A stretch of DNA of 16,116 nucleotides from Desulfobacterales bacterium HSG17 (GCA_030377945.1 JAUCGD010000062.1:1-16116); one strand, 5' to 3'. Numbered from the stretch's first letter, positions 7,171 through 15,160 are shown. The notes: generated from the sequence alone by a model not told the origin. Numbers and translations are program-made.

Positions 7171-7761
7171 TTACCGATTCTCAAGCCACATGGTTTCTAT
7201 AATACCATGCAGTATTGCTTCATGGCTCACTTCAACAATTCCATACAGATCAGAAGAGACCCAAAAAGAAACATTGCTTTTGGTATTCCAAAGTTTATTA
7301 TCTTCCTTCATTCCCGACAATGTAATGATTTGCATATTTTCTTTCGTTGCTACATCCACAGCATTAAGTATGTTTGCAGAGTTTCCAGAGCTTGAAATAG
7401 CTATCAATATGTCATTTTCTGATGCATGAACCGTCAAAGGTCTGGCATATACATTTTCATAGCCGTAGTCATTTGCCATGCAGGTCATCAAGGATGAGTC
7501 ATTAAAGCAATATGATTTAATACCAAGCTTATTCATCATGTCCTGGGAAAGATGTGAACATATTGCCGCACTCCCGCCGTTTCCAACCCACCACACAGTA
7601 TTCGCAAATTCAGACGCATATCTTAACAAATCAGTAACAGCCCCGAGACCCTCTACAAAGGACACTTCCTTATCATTAATCCGGCATTTGGCAGATCCTA
7701 TTGTTTTGTTAAGGATTTCAAGCCATTGTAAGGGTTGTCTTATATTTTTTAAATCTGTCAT
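7171..7761 (-). CDS. GmhA-like SIS-domain sugar-phosphate isomerase
   Basis: The 196-residue protein is a single SIS domain of the phosphoheptose isomerase kind. It has the phosphate-binding VGNGGSAA (59-66), the helix SHLSQDMMNKLG (69-80), NDYGYENVYARPL (97-109), the second phosphate loop ISSSGNSANIL (122-132) and HEAILHGI (180-187), where His185 aligns with the catalytic histidine of GmhA. GmhA converts sedoheptulose 7-phosphate to D-glycero-D-manno-heptose 7-phosphate. Here the glutamate pair of the first catalytic helix (HFAEEL in E. coli GmhA) reads HLSQDM, with Asp74 at the catalytic position, so the substrate may differ. The pairing with transketolase is suggestive, since sedoheptulose 7-phosphate is a transketolase product, but no heptose kinase, phosphatase or nucleotidyltransferase is present. 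It lies 33 bases after the amidotransferase gene, with AAGG 11 bases before the ATG. Confidence 0.8.
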   Translation of the reverse strand: MTDLKNIRQPLQWLEILNKTIGSAKCRINDKEVSFVEGLGAVTDLLRYASEFANTVWWVGNGGSAAICSHLSQDMMNKLGIKSYCFNDSSLMTCMANDYGYENVYARPLTVHASENDILIAISSSGNSANILNAVDVATKENMQIITLSGMKEDNKLWNTKSNVSFWVSSDLYGIVEVSHEAILHGIIETMWLENR

Positions 7762-7794
7762 AATTATAAAGGCCTTATCTTGATATACAAAAGA

Positions 7795-9006
7795 TTAACA
7801 GAGTTCATGCTTTAATTGCCATTTATTATTTGATTTTTCCCATATATGAGAAGGTCGCAGTTTGTCTGTAATTTCCCAGAAAAGATCTTCATTTATATCA
7901 AGATATTGCAAGAACTCAAGAAAATGTTTTTTAGGGAACTCACCATCAAAACGTTTTACAAGGGCTACGGCCTCTTCTCTTGTGATATGGTTGCTGCGAA
8001 CTTCCATTGATGCATCCCTTGTTGTACGTCCCATACCAAATTTTAAATACCCTAGCCAAAAATGGAATCCATCAGTTTTATCATCTATGCTTGAATATTT
8101 TGTATAGGTTCCTTCAGAGCGTTCCGGGTTTGTATTAAAATCCGTATTTTCAATCACATAATAATAATTTTCCTGGGGTATCCATTTCTTATAATAAGAG
8201 AACCAGTGCATTTGAACGCCAAGCTTATCAATTGATTCAATGGGAGGAGCTTTATAAATATCAAAAGAATTATTCTTGAATTCATCGGAGGAAAAAACAC
8301 TGTGTTCTTTACCGATCCGTGCAAGGTCCTCCACGCCATTACCCCTGAAATACAGATATTGCCAGTCGTCTACATCTTCATATGGTTTATTCAGATACTT
8401 TTGAGAGCCACCATATTCAAGTTCGCCGTTCTCACCATAAAAAACAAGGGGGATATTAAATTTCAATGCCATATGAAAAGCAAAGGCTTTCTGGCCCCAT
8501 GCAAAAGGGTCCCAGGCATCGCCATTGCATTCAAAGGCAATACGGGCGAGTTTTCTATGCGTTTTTCCATCAGGATAAAAAAAGATATTATCAAACCCTG
8601 ACTGAACAAAATTATCATAATTCTGCCTGCCAATATCAGTATATAAAAACGGAGCCCATGTAACAGTCAATGGATGCATTCCATATTCATGTTTCAACTG
8701 GTGTGCGACATACCCGCTGTCTTTTCCCCCGCTTGAAGGGACTATAACATCATAGCTGCCATTCTTTGACCTGTACTTGTCCAATAGAGCATCAAGCATT
8801 GTTCCCCGTTCTTTCCAGTTGATATCATTCTCCTTTGTCAGGGCATACTGACAGGCACTGCACACATTTTTTTCATCAAATGTAATTCGGGGTCTTTGGT
8901 TTGATGTTACACACTTGCTGCAATATACTACATGCTCTGGTAATTCATTGAGTTGAATATCAATCAAAGGCATTCTGGACGGTTGATGTTCAAATAGTTT
9001 TCTCAA
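7795..9006 (-). CDS. N-acetyl-sugar amidotransferase (WbpG/PseA/PtmG family)
   Basis: This 403-residue protein belongs to the PP-loop ATP pyrophosphatase amidotransferases that turn an N-acetyl group of a sugar into an acetamidino group. The N-terminal zinc ribbon has CSKC (Cys29, Cys32) and CSAC (Cys49, Cys52). The ATP-binding PP-loop SSGGKDSGYV is at 91-100. Downstream, TVTWAPFLYTDIGRQNYDNF, the aromatic FAWGQKAFAFHMA and VFYGENGELEYGG are characteristic of the family. It uses ammonia supplied by a HisH/HisF pair, and that pair is encoded 13 bases upstream as one fused chain. The NeuB and NeuC genes nearby point to a legionaminic-acid-like substrate, as for PtmG in Campylobacter, rather than the uronic acid substrate of WbpG. 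The start is TTG with a clear GGAG; the next in-frame ATG (codon 12) has no comparable site. Confidence 0.9.
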   Translation of the reverse strand: MRKLFEHQPSRMPLIDIQLNELPEHVVYCSKCVTSNQRPRITFDEKNVCSACQYALTKENDINWKERGTMLDALLDKYRSKNGSYDVIVPSSGGKDSGYVAHQLKHEYGMHPLTVTWAPFLYTDIGRQNYDNFVQSGFDNIFFYPDGKTHRKLARIAFECNGDAWDPFAWGQKAFAFHMALKFNIPLVFYGENGELEYGGSQKYLNKPYEDVDDWQYLYFRGNGVEDLARIGKEHSVFSSDEFKNNSFDIYKAPPIESIDKLGVQMHWFSYYKKWIPQENYYYVIENTDFNTNPERSEGTYTKYSSIDDKTDGFHFWLGYLKFGMGRTTRDASMEVRSNHITREEAVALVKRFDGEFPKKHFLEFLQYLDINEDLFWEITDKLRPSHIWEKSNNKWQLKHELC

Positions 9007-9013
9007 TGTTACT

Positions 9014-9017
9014 CTCC
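9014..9017 (-). promoter_or_regulatory. Ribosome-binding site that decides the TTG start of the amidotransferase gene
   Basis: A GGAG on the minus strand lies 7 bases before TTG 9006, within the 13-base gap after the HisF-HisH gene. This supports the TTG start over ATG at codon 12. Confidence 0.6.
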
Positions 9018-9019
9018 AA

Positions 9020-10582
9020 TTAAAATTTTTTAAAAAAATTATTTAAAATAATCAATCCAGCCGGGCCACTCAGTTCCGGGTGAAATTGACATCCGATAAT
9101 ATTATCTTTTTGAACTGCAGAACAAAATCTTTCCTTGCCATATAATGTTGTTGATAAAACTGATTTTTCATCGTCAGGATAGCAGGCATAGGAATGAACA
9201 AAATAGGCAGCATCCTTTTTTGAAATCCCTTCAAATATTGTTTTATCCCAATTGAAATGGCAAGCATTTTCAACACTCAAGTTGTTCCATCCAAAATGGG
9301 GTAATTTAAGCTTGTCTGAAAAAATATCTTTAAAAAGTTTTTTCACGCAACCTGGAATCAAACCTAGTCCCTTATTAGATACCATCTCTTCACTTTCAGA
9401 CAAAAGAAGCTGCATACCAAGGCAAATTCCCAGCAATGGTTTACCAGAACTTGCAAAATCAATTATTGGTTCAATGAGATCTCTTATTTCAAGATTTTTC
9501 ATTGCTTCTGGAAATGCTCCAACACCTGGCAAAATCAAATAATCAGCATTTAAAATAATTTTGGAATCTGCAGAAACTATTGGTTTTCTCCCTATTGTCT
9601 TGATTGCACGACCAAGGCTGAAAATATTACCCATTCCATAGTCCACAATCACAGGCTGCAATGGTTTCCCCTTACCTGCTATGGACGGAATTGCATCATG
9701 ATCAGATTTCATCCTGTATGAAAAATCCACAGGATCAAATTGTTTTTTCAAGGTATCAATTGATTCAGGAAAAATTTTATCTTTTAAAAAAGAAGTATTG
9801 GCAGATCTTGATAACTCAATATAGGATGTATTGCCTTCGCCTCTATTGCAGTTCTCATTCTTTAATTGTTCAAGCCTGTGATAATGAAAAATAGATGCTG
9901 CACTAACTGCATCTGCACCATGTTGAAAAGTTTTTATGATATGTCTGCGAGTACCAATACCGCCATTAATAATTACTGGGATCTGAACTGCCTGAACAAC
10001 CTGGCTTACAAATTCATAATCGACACCATTGCCTGTGCCTTCAGTATCAACAAATGTAAGAAAAATCTCCCCTGCTCCTGCTTTTTCAACTTCTTGTATC
10101 CAGGCAAGAACATTTTCCCCAGAATTTTCTCTTGCATTTGTATGCATGCACACATATTGATTATCACCTATATGTTTGGCTTCAACATAGACAACCATAC
10201 ATTGTGAGCCAAAGGTTGTAGCACCTTTTTTTAGCAATGATATATCTTCAAAAAGCGCTGTATTGATGGCAAGCTTATCAGCACCGGCATGCAAAAGCGA
10301 CCTCATATCCTCAACAGAACGGATACCGCCGCCTACGGTCAAGGGAATGAAAATCTGATTAGCTGTTTGCTCTACAATTTCCACAAGATTACTTCGACCA
10401 TACAAACTTGCAACAAGATCAATGTAAATCAACTCATCAGCCCCGTCCAGATAATATTTTAAAGAAAAATCTTCAGGTGAGCCCAGTACTCTTAATCCTT
10501 CTAATTGAACACCTTTCACCAGATTGGGACCCTTAATATCTAATTTGGGGATAATTCTGATATGTTTTTTATTTGTAAACAT
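9020..10582 (-). CDS. HisF-HisH fusion: ammonia-supplying glutaminase/barrel protein
   Basis: One 520-residue chain joins a HisF-like barrel (about 1-255), a linker (about 256-308) and a HisH-like class I glutaminase (about 309-520). The barrel shows RIIPKLDIKG (9-18, with Asp15), TVGGGIRSVEDM (82-93) and IINGGIGTRRHI (204-215). The glutaminase has PGVGAFPEAM (352-361), the nucleophile Cys387 in GICLGMQLL and the His501/Glu503 pair in FHPELSG, so its catalytic triad is intact. By T. maritima HisF numbering the ammonia-gate residues R5, E46, K99 and E167 are kept (Arg9, Glu50, Lys103, Glu172), while Asp130 and Asp176 are glutamates (134 and 181). With the amidotransferase as next gene and no other his gene here, it very likely feeds ammonia to that enzyme rather than making histidine. 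Its ATG overlaps the Gfo/Idh stop (TAATG). Confidence 0.9.
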   Translation of the reverse strand: MFTNKKHIRIIPKLDIKGPNLVKGVQLEGLRVLGSPEDFSLKYYLDGADELIYIDLVASLYGRSNLVEIVEQTANQIFIPLTVGGGIRSVEDMRSLLHAGADKLAINTALFEDISLLKKGATTFGSQCMVVYVEAKHIGDNQYVCMHTNARENSGENVLAWIQEVEKAGAGEIFLTFVDTEGTGNGVDYEFVSQVVQAVQIPVIINGGIGTRRHIIKTFQHGADAVSAASIFHYHRLEQLKNENCNRGEGNTSYIELSRSANTSFLKDKIFPESIDTLKKQFDPVDFSYRMKSDHDAIPSIAGKGKPLQPVIVDYGMGNIFSLGRAIKTIGRKPIVSADSKIILNADYLILPGVGAFPEAMKNLEIRDLIEPIIDFASSGKPLLGICLGMQLLLSESEEMVSNKGLGLIPGCVKKLFKDIFSDKLKLPHFGWNNLSVENACHFNWDKTIFEGISKKDAAYFVHSYACYPDDEKSVLSTTLYGKERFCSAVQKDNIIGCQFHPELSGPAGLIILNNFFKKF

Positions 10583-11583
10583 TATAAACTATATTCAATC
10601 TCATCAATTAGTTTTAAAATATATTTGTCCTGCTCATAGCTATATATTATCGGCATTGTTTGATTTCCATCAATCAAATTAAAAAAATGTTCTGTCTCCT
10701 CAACATAGGGATTTTCAATGATAAATTCTTCATAATGAGTATCTTGTTCAACCTGGTTATATAAAGAAACAGTTATCATTTCACCTGTCTTGTCTGAACA
10801 TGTCTTTAAGGAATCCGGTGTTCCTTCCCATTCAATATAAAATTGATCTGAAAAAATATCCAGTTTCCTAATAGCCTTAACACAAATGCAATCAATAGTT
10901 ATTGTACCCACGCATCCATTTTCATGTTCAAATAAAACATGAAAAATATCTGGATATTCAAGATCAAGCTCTGATATATTTGACTTGATTACTTTTATGC
11001 TTTTTATTTTACCAAATACATTTATAATCCAAGGGAACTCAATGGCCATAATTTCCCTGCACGCATTACTTTTTTTTTGTGCAACAAAAAATTCTGAAAA
11101 ATGCTCCCACGGGTGCCAGTCAGGAAGATATTGTCCAACGTGGTAGCGATAAGATACTTTACTTGATTTCCTATTTAATTGATCTTCAATCCAATTCATC
11201 TCTTTCTTATACAGAGAAGTCGACGATAAAAAAGCAATACTCTTATTTTGTTCGGCTTTGTCAACAATTGTTTCATAAGATTGATATGACAGATTGATTT
11301 CTGAAAAAGTATGTGTTTTGTTCTCAAGGGCATAAAGCACAAATTGATCATGGGATAATGGCGAGGTGCAGACAAATACAACCTGTGGTTTTATTTCCTG
11401 AAAGGCTTTATAAAAATCTTTTTTCACCTCAATACCATACTTTTCCTTTGCTTTAGTCATCCTGTCCTGCCGTGAATCAACCCCCACAATAAAAATATCA
11501 GGATACAAGGCCCTTAAAATTCGGATACGTCGTTTACCCATGGAGCCAAGTCCGCAAACAAGTACTTTTTTATTCATAGTCAT
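10582..11583 (-). CDS. Gfo/Idh/MocA-family oxidoreductase without the EKP lysine
   Basis: The 333-residue protein has an N-terminal NAD(P)-binding Rossmann fold with VCGLGSMGKRRIR at 9-21, and a C-terminal Gfo/Idh domain. The usual catalytic EKP motif reads SEIN (94-97), so the conserved lysine is replaced by Ile96. The segment HVGQYLPDWHPWEHF (148-162) recurs, from memory, in Gfo/Idh proteins of nonulosonate gene clusters. It probably oxidises, reduces or epimerises a sugar or sugar acid, but without the lysine the mechanism is uncertain; the substrate is unknown. The gene overlaps the NeuC stop by 14 bases. Two ATGs lie two codons apart (11583 and 11577); the first is taken, but the second is equally possible. 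Its stop overlaps the HisF-HisH start by 1 base. Confidence 0.8.
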   Translation of the reverse strand: MTMNKKVLVCGLGSMGKRRIRILRALYPDIFIVGVDSRQDRMTKAKEKYGIEVKKDFYKAFQEIKPQVVFVCTSPLSHDQFVLYALENKTHTFSEINLSYQSYETIVDKAEQNKSIAFLSSTSLYKKEMNWIEDQLNRKSSKVSYRYHVGQYLPDWHPWEHFSEFFVAQKKSNACREIMAIEFPWIINVFGKIKSIKVIKSNISELDLEYPDIFHVLFEHENGCVGTITIDCICVKAIRKLDIFSDQFYIEWEGTPDSLKTCSDKTGEMITVSLYNQVEQDTHYEEFIIENPYVEETEHFFNLIDGNQTMPIIYSYEQDKYILKLIDEIEYSL

Positions 11584-12733
11584 AAAATTCTTTTAAAGTA
11601 ATGTCAGACAGATTAAAATTTTTAATAATATTTTTAATAGTGGCTGCTGTATCCGGCTGTTCAAATGGATTTGTCATTGGTTTAAGCGAAGTTTTAAAAG
11701 CTTGTGATATTGCTTTTTCTATAGAAACAATAATGTCATTTTTTTGACATGCACAGTTTATGACATTTTTTGCATTAATTCTTCCTTTCTGTCGTTTACC
11801 GATATTGACCACAGGAACTTTGAAAGCCGGTGCTTCAAGGATACCACTTGATGAATTCCCTATTACAGCAGCAGAATATTTCATAGCGCTCAGGTATCTC
11901 AGTTGCCCCATGGTTGAAAATGATATTATTTGACCATGGTTTTTTGTGACAACATCATCAATCATATTGTTGATCATTCTACCTTTTATGTCTGCATTAG
12001 CCTGGGTAATAATAATCTTGAAATCTTGAAATCTCTTGTCCATAATTGCTGCTAACAACTGTTCAAACTGAGTACGGGTCTTATGCTTCTCAAGTGTGAC
12101 CGGATGAAACGTCACAAGGAAATAAGTATCCCCTGCTAAAAATCCAACTTGCTTTTTCAGTTCATCTTCTGCCATCAACGATATTTTTTTAATATTTTCA
12201 ACACCCAGCCCACCAACATTGAAAACTCTGTCTGGGTGTTCACCTAACTGAATCACTCTTTTTCTATACACTTTAGAACATGTGAAATGAAGATGGCTCA
12301 TTTTTGATATGGCATGTCTGAATGCATCATCCATGGCTCCAATTGTTACTTCTCCCCCATGTATATGCGCCACTGGAATATTACTGACCAGAGCTGCCGA
12401 AACAACAGAAAAAGTTTCAAATCTGTCCCCAAGAACCACAAGCAAGTCAGGGTCAAGGCGCGCAAGCGCATCTGAATACGTTATCATTCCCAAGCCCATT
12501 GATTTACTGATTCCAGAGCTTGTATCGGAACTCAAAAGAACTTCGACTTTTTCATTGATTGTAAAGCCACCTTCCTCAATCAACCTGCATGTCATGCCAA
12601 ACTCAGGAGATAAATGCATCCCGCTGACCAGAGTTTCCAGACATAGCTCTGGATCTTTTTCAATTTCTTCCATTAAAGATTGCAATAACCCATATTCAGC
12701 ACGTGTGCCTGTAAATATACAGATTTTCCTCAT
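11570..12733 (-). CDS. neuC: Hydrolysing UDP-N-acetyl-sugar 2-epimerase (NeuC/LegG type)
   Basis: The 387-residue protein is a GT-B-like UDP-sugar 2-epimerase. It has GTRAEYGLLQSL at 9-20, the LGDRFETF loop at 101-108, HIHGGEVTIGAMDDAFRHA at 123-141 (catalytic acid and base region), FHPVTLEK at 209-216 and the UDP-binding GNSSSGILEAP at 292-302 with VNIGKRQKGR at 309-318. NeuC releases UDP from UDP-GlcNAc to give ManNAc; LegG does the same with the 2,4-diacetamido-6-deoxy sugar. With NeuB immediately upstream, it makes the six-carbon substrate that NeuB condenses with PEP. Motifs alone do not separate NeuC from LegG; the amidotransferase context favours LegG. It follows neuB by 46 bases. No strong ribosome-binding site is at ideal spacing: GGGAG lies 14 bases upstream. 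A 13-codon mini-ORF ends 3 bases before the ATG. Confidence 0.9.
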   Translation of the reverse strand: MRKICIFTGTRAEYGLLQSLMEEIEKDPELCLETLVSGMHLSPEFGMTCRLIEEGGFTINEKVEVLLSSDTSSGISKSMGLGMITYSDALARLDPDLLVVLGDRFETFSVVSAALVSNIPVAHIHGGEVTIGAMDDAFRHAISKMSHLHFTCSKVYRKRVIQLGEHPDRVFNVGGLGVENIKKISLMAEDELKKQVGFLAGDTYFLVTFHPVTLEKHKTRTQFEQLLAAIMDKRFQDFKIIITQANADIKGRMINNMIDDVVTKNHGQIISFSTMGQLRYLSAMKYSAAVIGNSSSGILEAPAFKVPVVNIGKRQKGRINAKNVINCACQKNDIIVSIEKAISQAFKTSLKPMTNPFEQPDTAATIKNIIKNFNLSDITLKEFYDYE

Positions 12734-12779
12734 ATATTATAGCTTAGCTCCCAGCTTATCTGACTTCATATATCTCATT

Positions 12780-13787
12780 TCACAGCCTTATCTGTTCATC
12801 CTCCTCAAAATCCATCTTTGATTTTCTCCCTAAAACATCATACCAATTCACAGGGGAAAGACCATCTCCAGGTCGCTTTACTGTTAGATTACTTGTGGTA
12901 AAAATTTCCCCTTTTTTAATAATTGTTAAGGCAACAATACTCTTTCGGACAATCCTTCGGTTTCCTCTCTCAGCAGCTTCAAAATTTTTTTTCCCATCAC
13001 CCATAGCTTTTTCAATATTTCTTATTGCACAAACCATGCCTTTTAATTCATGCGGTTCAATACTAGCAATATGATCAGGTCCTTCCATTTTTCTATCCAG
13101 AGTAAAATGTTTTTCAATAATTTTCGCCCCCATTGCAACAGCAGCTATCGGGGCTTCAATACCTTTGGTATGATCTGAATATCCTATTTTTACTTCTGGA
13201 AAAACTGATGCAATTGACTTCATCACATTCAAATTTACACTTGAAAACGGTGCTGGATACTCGGTACAGCAATGAAGAAGTGCAATACTATTCATCAAAA
13301 CACCTTGTTTTATTAGTAAATTCACAGCAAATTTTATCTCTTCAATATCTGCCATGCCAGTGGACAAAATAATTTTTTTCTTAAGGCTGCCTATTTTTTC
13401 AAGATAAGGAACATTGGTTATCTCGCCAGAAGGTATTTTAAATATTTCCATTCCAAGCGAAGATAAAAGTTCAATACTTTGCAGATCAAAGGGGCTGGAT
13501 AGAAACATCACACCTTGTTTTTTACAATATGATATCAGGTGTCTATGACCATTTTCATCAAGTTCAAGTTTTTTTAGCATTTCAAGCTGTGTTTCCAAAT
13601 TTTTGGTATTTTTTTTTTGATATCCAGCTTTATCTGCAAAAGAGCAACACAATTGGCTGGCTTTGAACGCCTGAAACTTGACAGCATCTACTCCTGCTTT
13701 GACAGCAGCATCAATCATTTTTTCTGCAATCTTAATATCACCATTATGATTTACACCTGCTTCTGCAATAATATATACTTTATTCAT
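12780..13787 (-). CDS. neuB: Nonulosonic acid synthase (NeuB; legionaminate synthase LegI-like)
   Basis: At 335 residues this is a full-length NeuB. The barrel begins IIAEAGVNHNGD (6-17) and shows VKFQAFKA (36-43), FKIPSGEITNVPYL (116-129), LLHCCTEYPAP (170-180) and metal-binding His206 (GYSDHTKG) and His227 (IEKHFTLD). A C-terminal SAF antifreeze-like domain follows from about 280, with VKRPGDGLSP at 303-312. It condenses PEP with a 2-acetamido hexose to form a nine-carbon sugar acid. The run SGEITN with the surrounding sequence resembles, from memory, Campylobacter LegI more than sialate synthase, so a legionaminic-type product is favoured but not proved. AGGAG lies 8 bases before its ATG, and the gene follows neuD by 20 bases. 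Confidence 0.92.
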   Translation of the reverse strand: MNKVYIIAEAGVNHNGDIKIAEKMIDAAVKAGVDAVKFQAFKASQLCCSFADKAGYQKKNTKNLETQLEMLKKLELDENGHRHLISYCKKQGVMFLSSPFDLQSIELLSSLGMEIFKIPSGEITNVPYLEKIGSLKKKIILSTGMADIEEIKFAVNLLIKQGVLMNSIALLHCCTEYPAPFSSVNLNVMKSIASVFPEVKIGYSDHTKGIEAPIAAVAMGAKIIEKHFTLDRKMEGPDHIASIEPHELKGMVCAIRNIEKAMGDGKKNFEAAERGNRRIVRKSIVALTIIKKGEIFTTSNLTVKRPGDGLSPVNWYDVLGRKSKMDFEEDEQIRL

Positions 13788-13807
13788 CTGCTATTCTCCT
13801 GAATTTA

Positions 13808-14428
13808 TCATTGAGAAATCTTCAGTTTATCACCGGTTTTTACTGAATGCATAACCTTAAGCCCTGCACCAATAATACATCTTTCACCAATTCTCACTGA
13901 TTCTCTGACCATAGTAGCACTTCCAACAAAAGTTCCCATGCCTACATAGCTTCCACCATTAATAATAGCATTTGTTGAAATATGAACATGATCTTCCACG
14001 ATAGCATTATGCTCCACAAGAGCTTTTGTATTAATAATACAATTATTTCCTATTTTAGCACCTGCATTAATAAGGGCATGATGATGAATAATAGTTCCGG
14101 GACCAAGGCTGACATTTTTTGAAACATAGGCCAGAGGGGAAATAATAATTGGAAGTTTTACATTGAGACTTAAAAGCAAATTAAAGAATTTGATTCGTTT
14201 TTCAGGAGAATTGATTTGACCCAATGTGATAAAAAAACAATCATACTCTTTTGCCAAATCAGGAATAGCTGTATCATCAGCAATAATTTCATATCCTGCA
14301 ATGCTATTGCCTATTTTGCGGGGAATATCAACAATGCCTGCAATGGTGTATTCTCCTTGCTGTTCAATCACATCAATGCTGGACTCGCAATGACCACCGC
14401 CGCCAATTAGAATCAAAGTTTTATCCAT
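13808..14428 (-). CDS. neuD: NeuD/PglD-type sugar O- or N-acyltransferase
   Basis: This 206-residue protein has the two-domain form of PglD/NeuD. An N-terminal Rossmann-like domain holds LIGGGGHCESSIDVI (7-21) for the UDP-sugar, and a left-handed beta-helix of hexapeptide repeats runs from about 100 to the end (VSLGPGTIIHHHALINAGAK and onward). The catalytic-base histidine of PglD corresponds to His140 in EHNAIVEDHVHIS, with His149 in the same segment. The family moves an acetyl group from acetyl-CoA to a sugar amine or hydroxyl. In this setting it could be the LegH-like N-acetyltransferase for the 4-amino sugar or a nonulosonate O-acetyltransferase. AAGGA precedes the ATG at good distance, and the gene follows the cytidylyltransferase gene by 21 bases. 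Confidence 0.88.
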   Translation of the reverse strand: MDKTLILIGGGGHCESSIDVIEQQGEYTIAGIVDIPRKIGNSIAGYEIIADDTAIPDLAKEYDCFFITLGQINSPEKRIKFFNLLLSLNVKLPIIISPLAYVSKNVSLGPGTIIHHHALINAGAKIGNNCIINTKALVEHNAIVEDHVHISTNAIINGGSYVGMGTFVGSATMVRESVRIGERCIIGAGLKVMHSVKTGDKLKISQ

Positions 14429-14449
14429 TCATCAGTTTCCTTAATACTA

Positions 14450-15160
14450 TTAATTATTCTCATTAATCAATAATTCAGCCACTTTAAAATCAAATTCAGT
14501 ATCAATATCCAATGCCCTTTCTTGTGGGATAGCAACAGTTTTCACACGACCCTCAAATATCGAGTCTGCATTTAAAATAAAATCAGGTCTTACTGCATAT
14601 GCGACTGTGGTTATATCATACATTTTTGAAGCATCCTGCCGTCGTATAACTGATTCTTTTCCAGGACAGGCGATTTTTGCGTATTTTTCATTATCAAGAA
14701 CAACCATATTAAATGACGGATGTCGCTGGGCTTCACAAACAGTAATCACAGCATCTGCGTCGCTGTTGTCAACCAAGGAAATGATGCATGAATCAACATC
14801 CTTAACTTTTTTTAATGGTGATGTTGTTGGAATAGAAACAAAAATATCAAAATTTTGATCGAATTTTCTGAGCTCTTTAATAGCATGCTGCCATGCAAGC
14901 CACTCCGGAGAATCATCTTGTGCCAGCTCTGCCGGTCTTATGAAAGGCACTTCAGCACCAGCGGCAATTGCTTTTTTTGCAATTTCATCATCATCGGTTG
15001 ATACGATCACCCTGTCAATCAACTTGCTTGTTAAACCTAAGTCAATGGAATAATTTATCAAAGGCTTGCCACTTAGAAGTTTTATATTTTTCCCTGACAC
15101 TCCTTTTGACCCTCCCCTGGCAAAGATAAACCCTATTGTTTTTAAATGTTTGCAATCCAT
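14450..15160 (-). CDS. neuA: CMP-nonulosonate cytidylyltransferase (NeuA/LegF type)
   Basis: The 236-residue protein is a nucleotidyltransferase of the acylneuraminate cytidylyltransferase family. It shows the CTP-binding FIFARGGSKGVSGKNIKLL (11-29), VSTDDDEIA (53-61), IRPAELAQDDSP (74-85), SIPTTSPLK (109-117) and the metal-binding ALDIDTEFDF near the end (216-225). It activates the nine-carbon acid with CTP to give the CMP-sugar donor. Length and motifs match single-domain NeuA/LegF (PtmB) enzymes without the extra esterase domain of some NeuA proteins. Its start lies 19 bases inside the upstream Gfo/Idh gene; an AAGAG abuts the ATG, so translation is probably coupled. The lack of another nearby in-frame ATG supports this start. 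Confidence 0.92.
   Translation of the reverse strand: MDCKHLKTIGFIFARGGSKGVSGKNIKLLSGKPLINYSIDLGLTSKLIDRVIVSTDDDEIAKKAIAAGAEVPFIRPAELAQDDSPEWLAWQHAIKELRKFDQNFDIFVSIPTTSPLKKVKDVDSCIISLVDNSDADAVITVCEAQRHPSFNMVVLDNEKYAKIACPGKESVIRRQDASKMYDITTVAYAVRPDFILNADSIFEGRVKTVAIPQERALDIDTEFDFKVAELLINENN

Noticed and set aside
9020..10582. Annotation as histidine-biosynthesis imidazole glycerol phosphate synthase
   Set aside because: No other his gene is present, the neighbour is an acetamidino-forming amidotransferase that needs HisH/HisF activity, and two cyclase aspartates are replaced by glutamate.
12741..12759. AGCT-GGG-AGCT repeat before neuC as a hairpin or operator
   Set aside because: The stem is only 4 to 5 bp of self-complementary AGCT, which arises easily by chance.
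12309..12821. Plus-strand open frame of 170 codons
   Set aside because: It lies antisense to neuC and the end of neuB, both of which have complete family motifs, and its product has no recognisable features. It is a shadow of the real genes.
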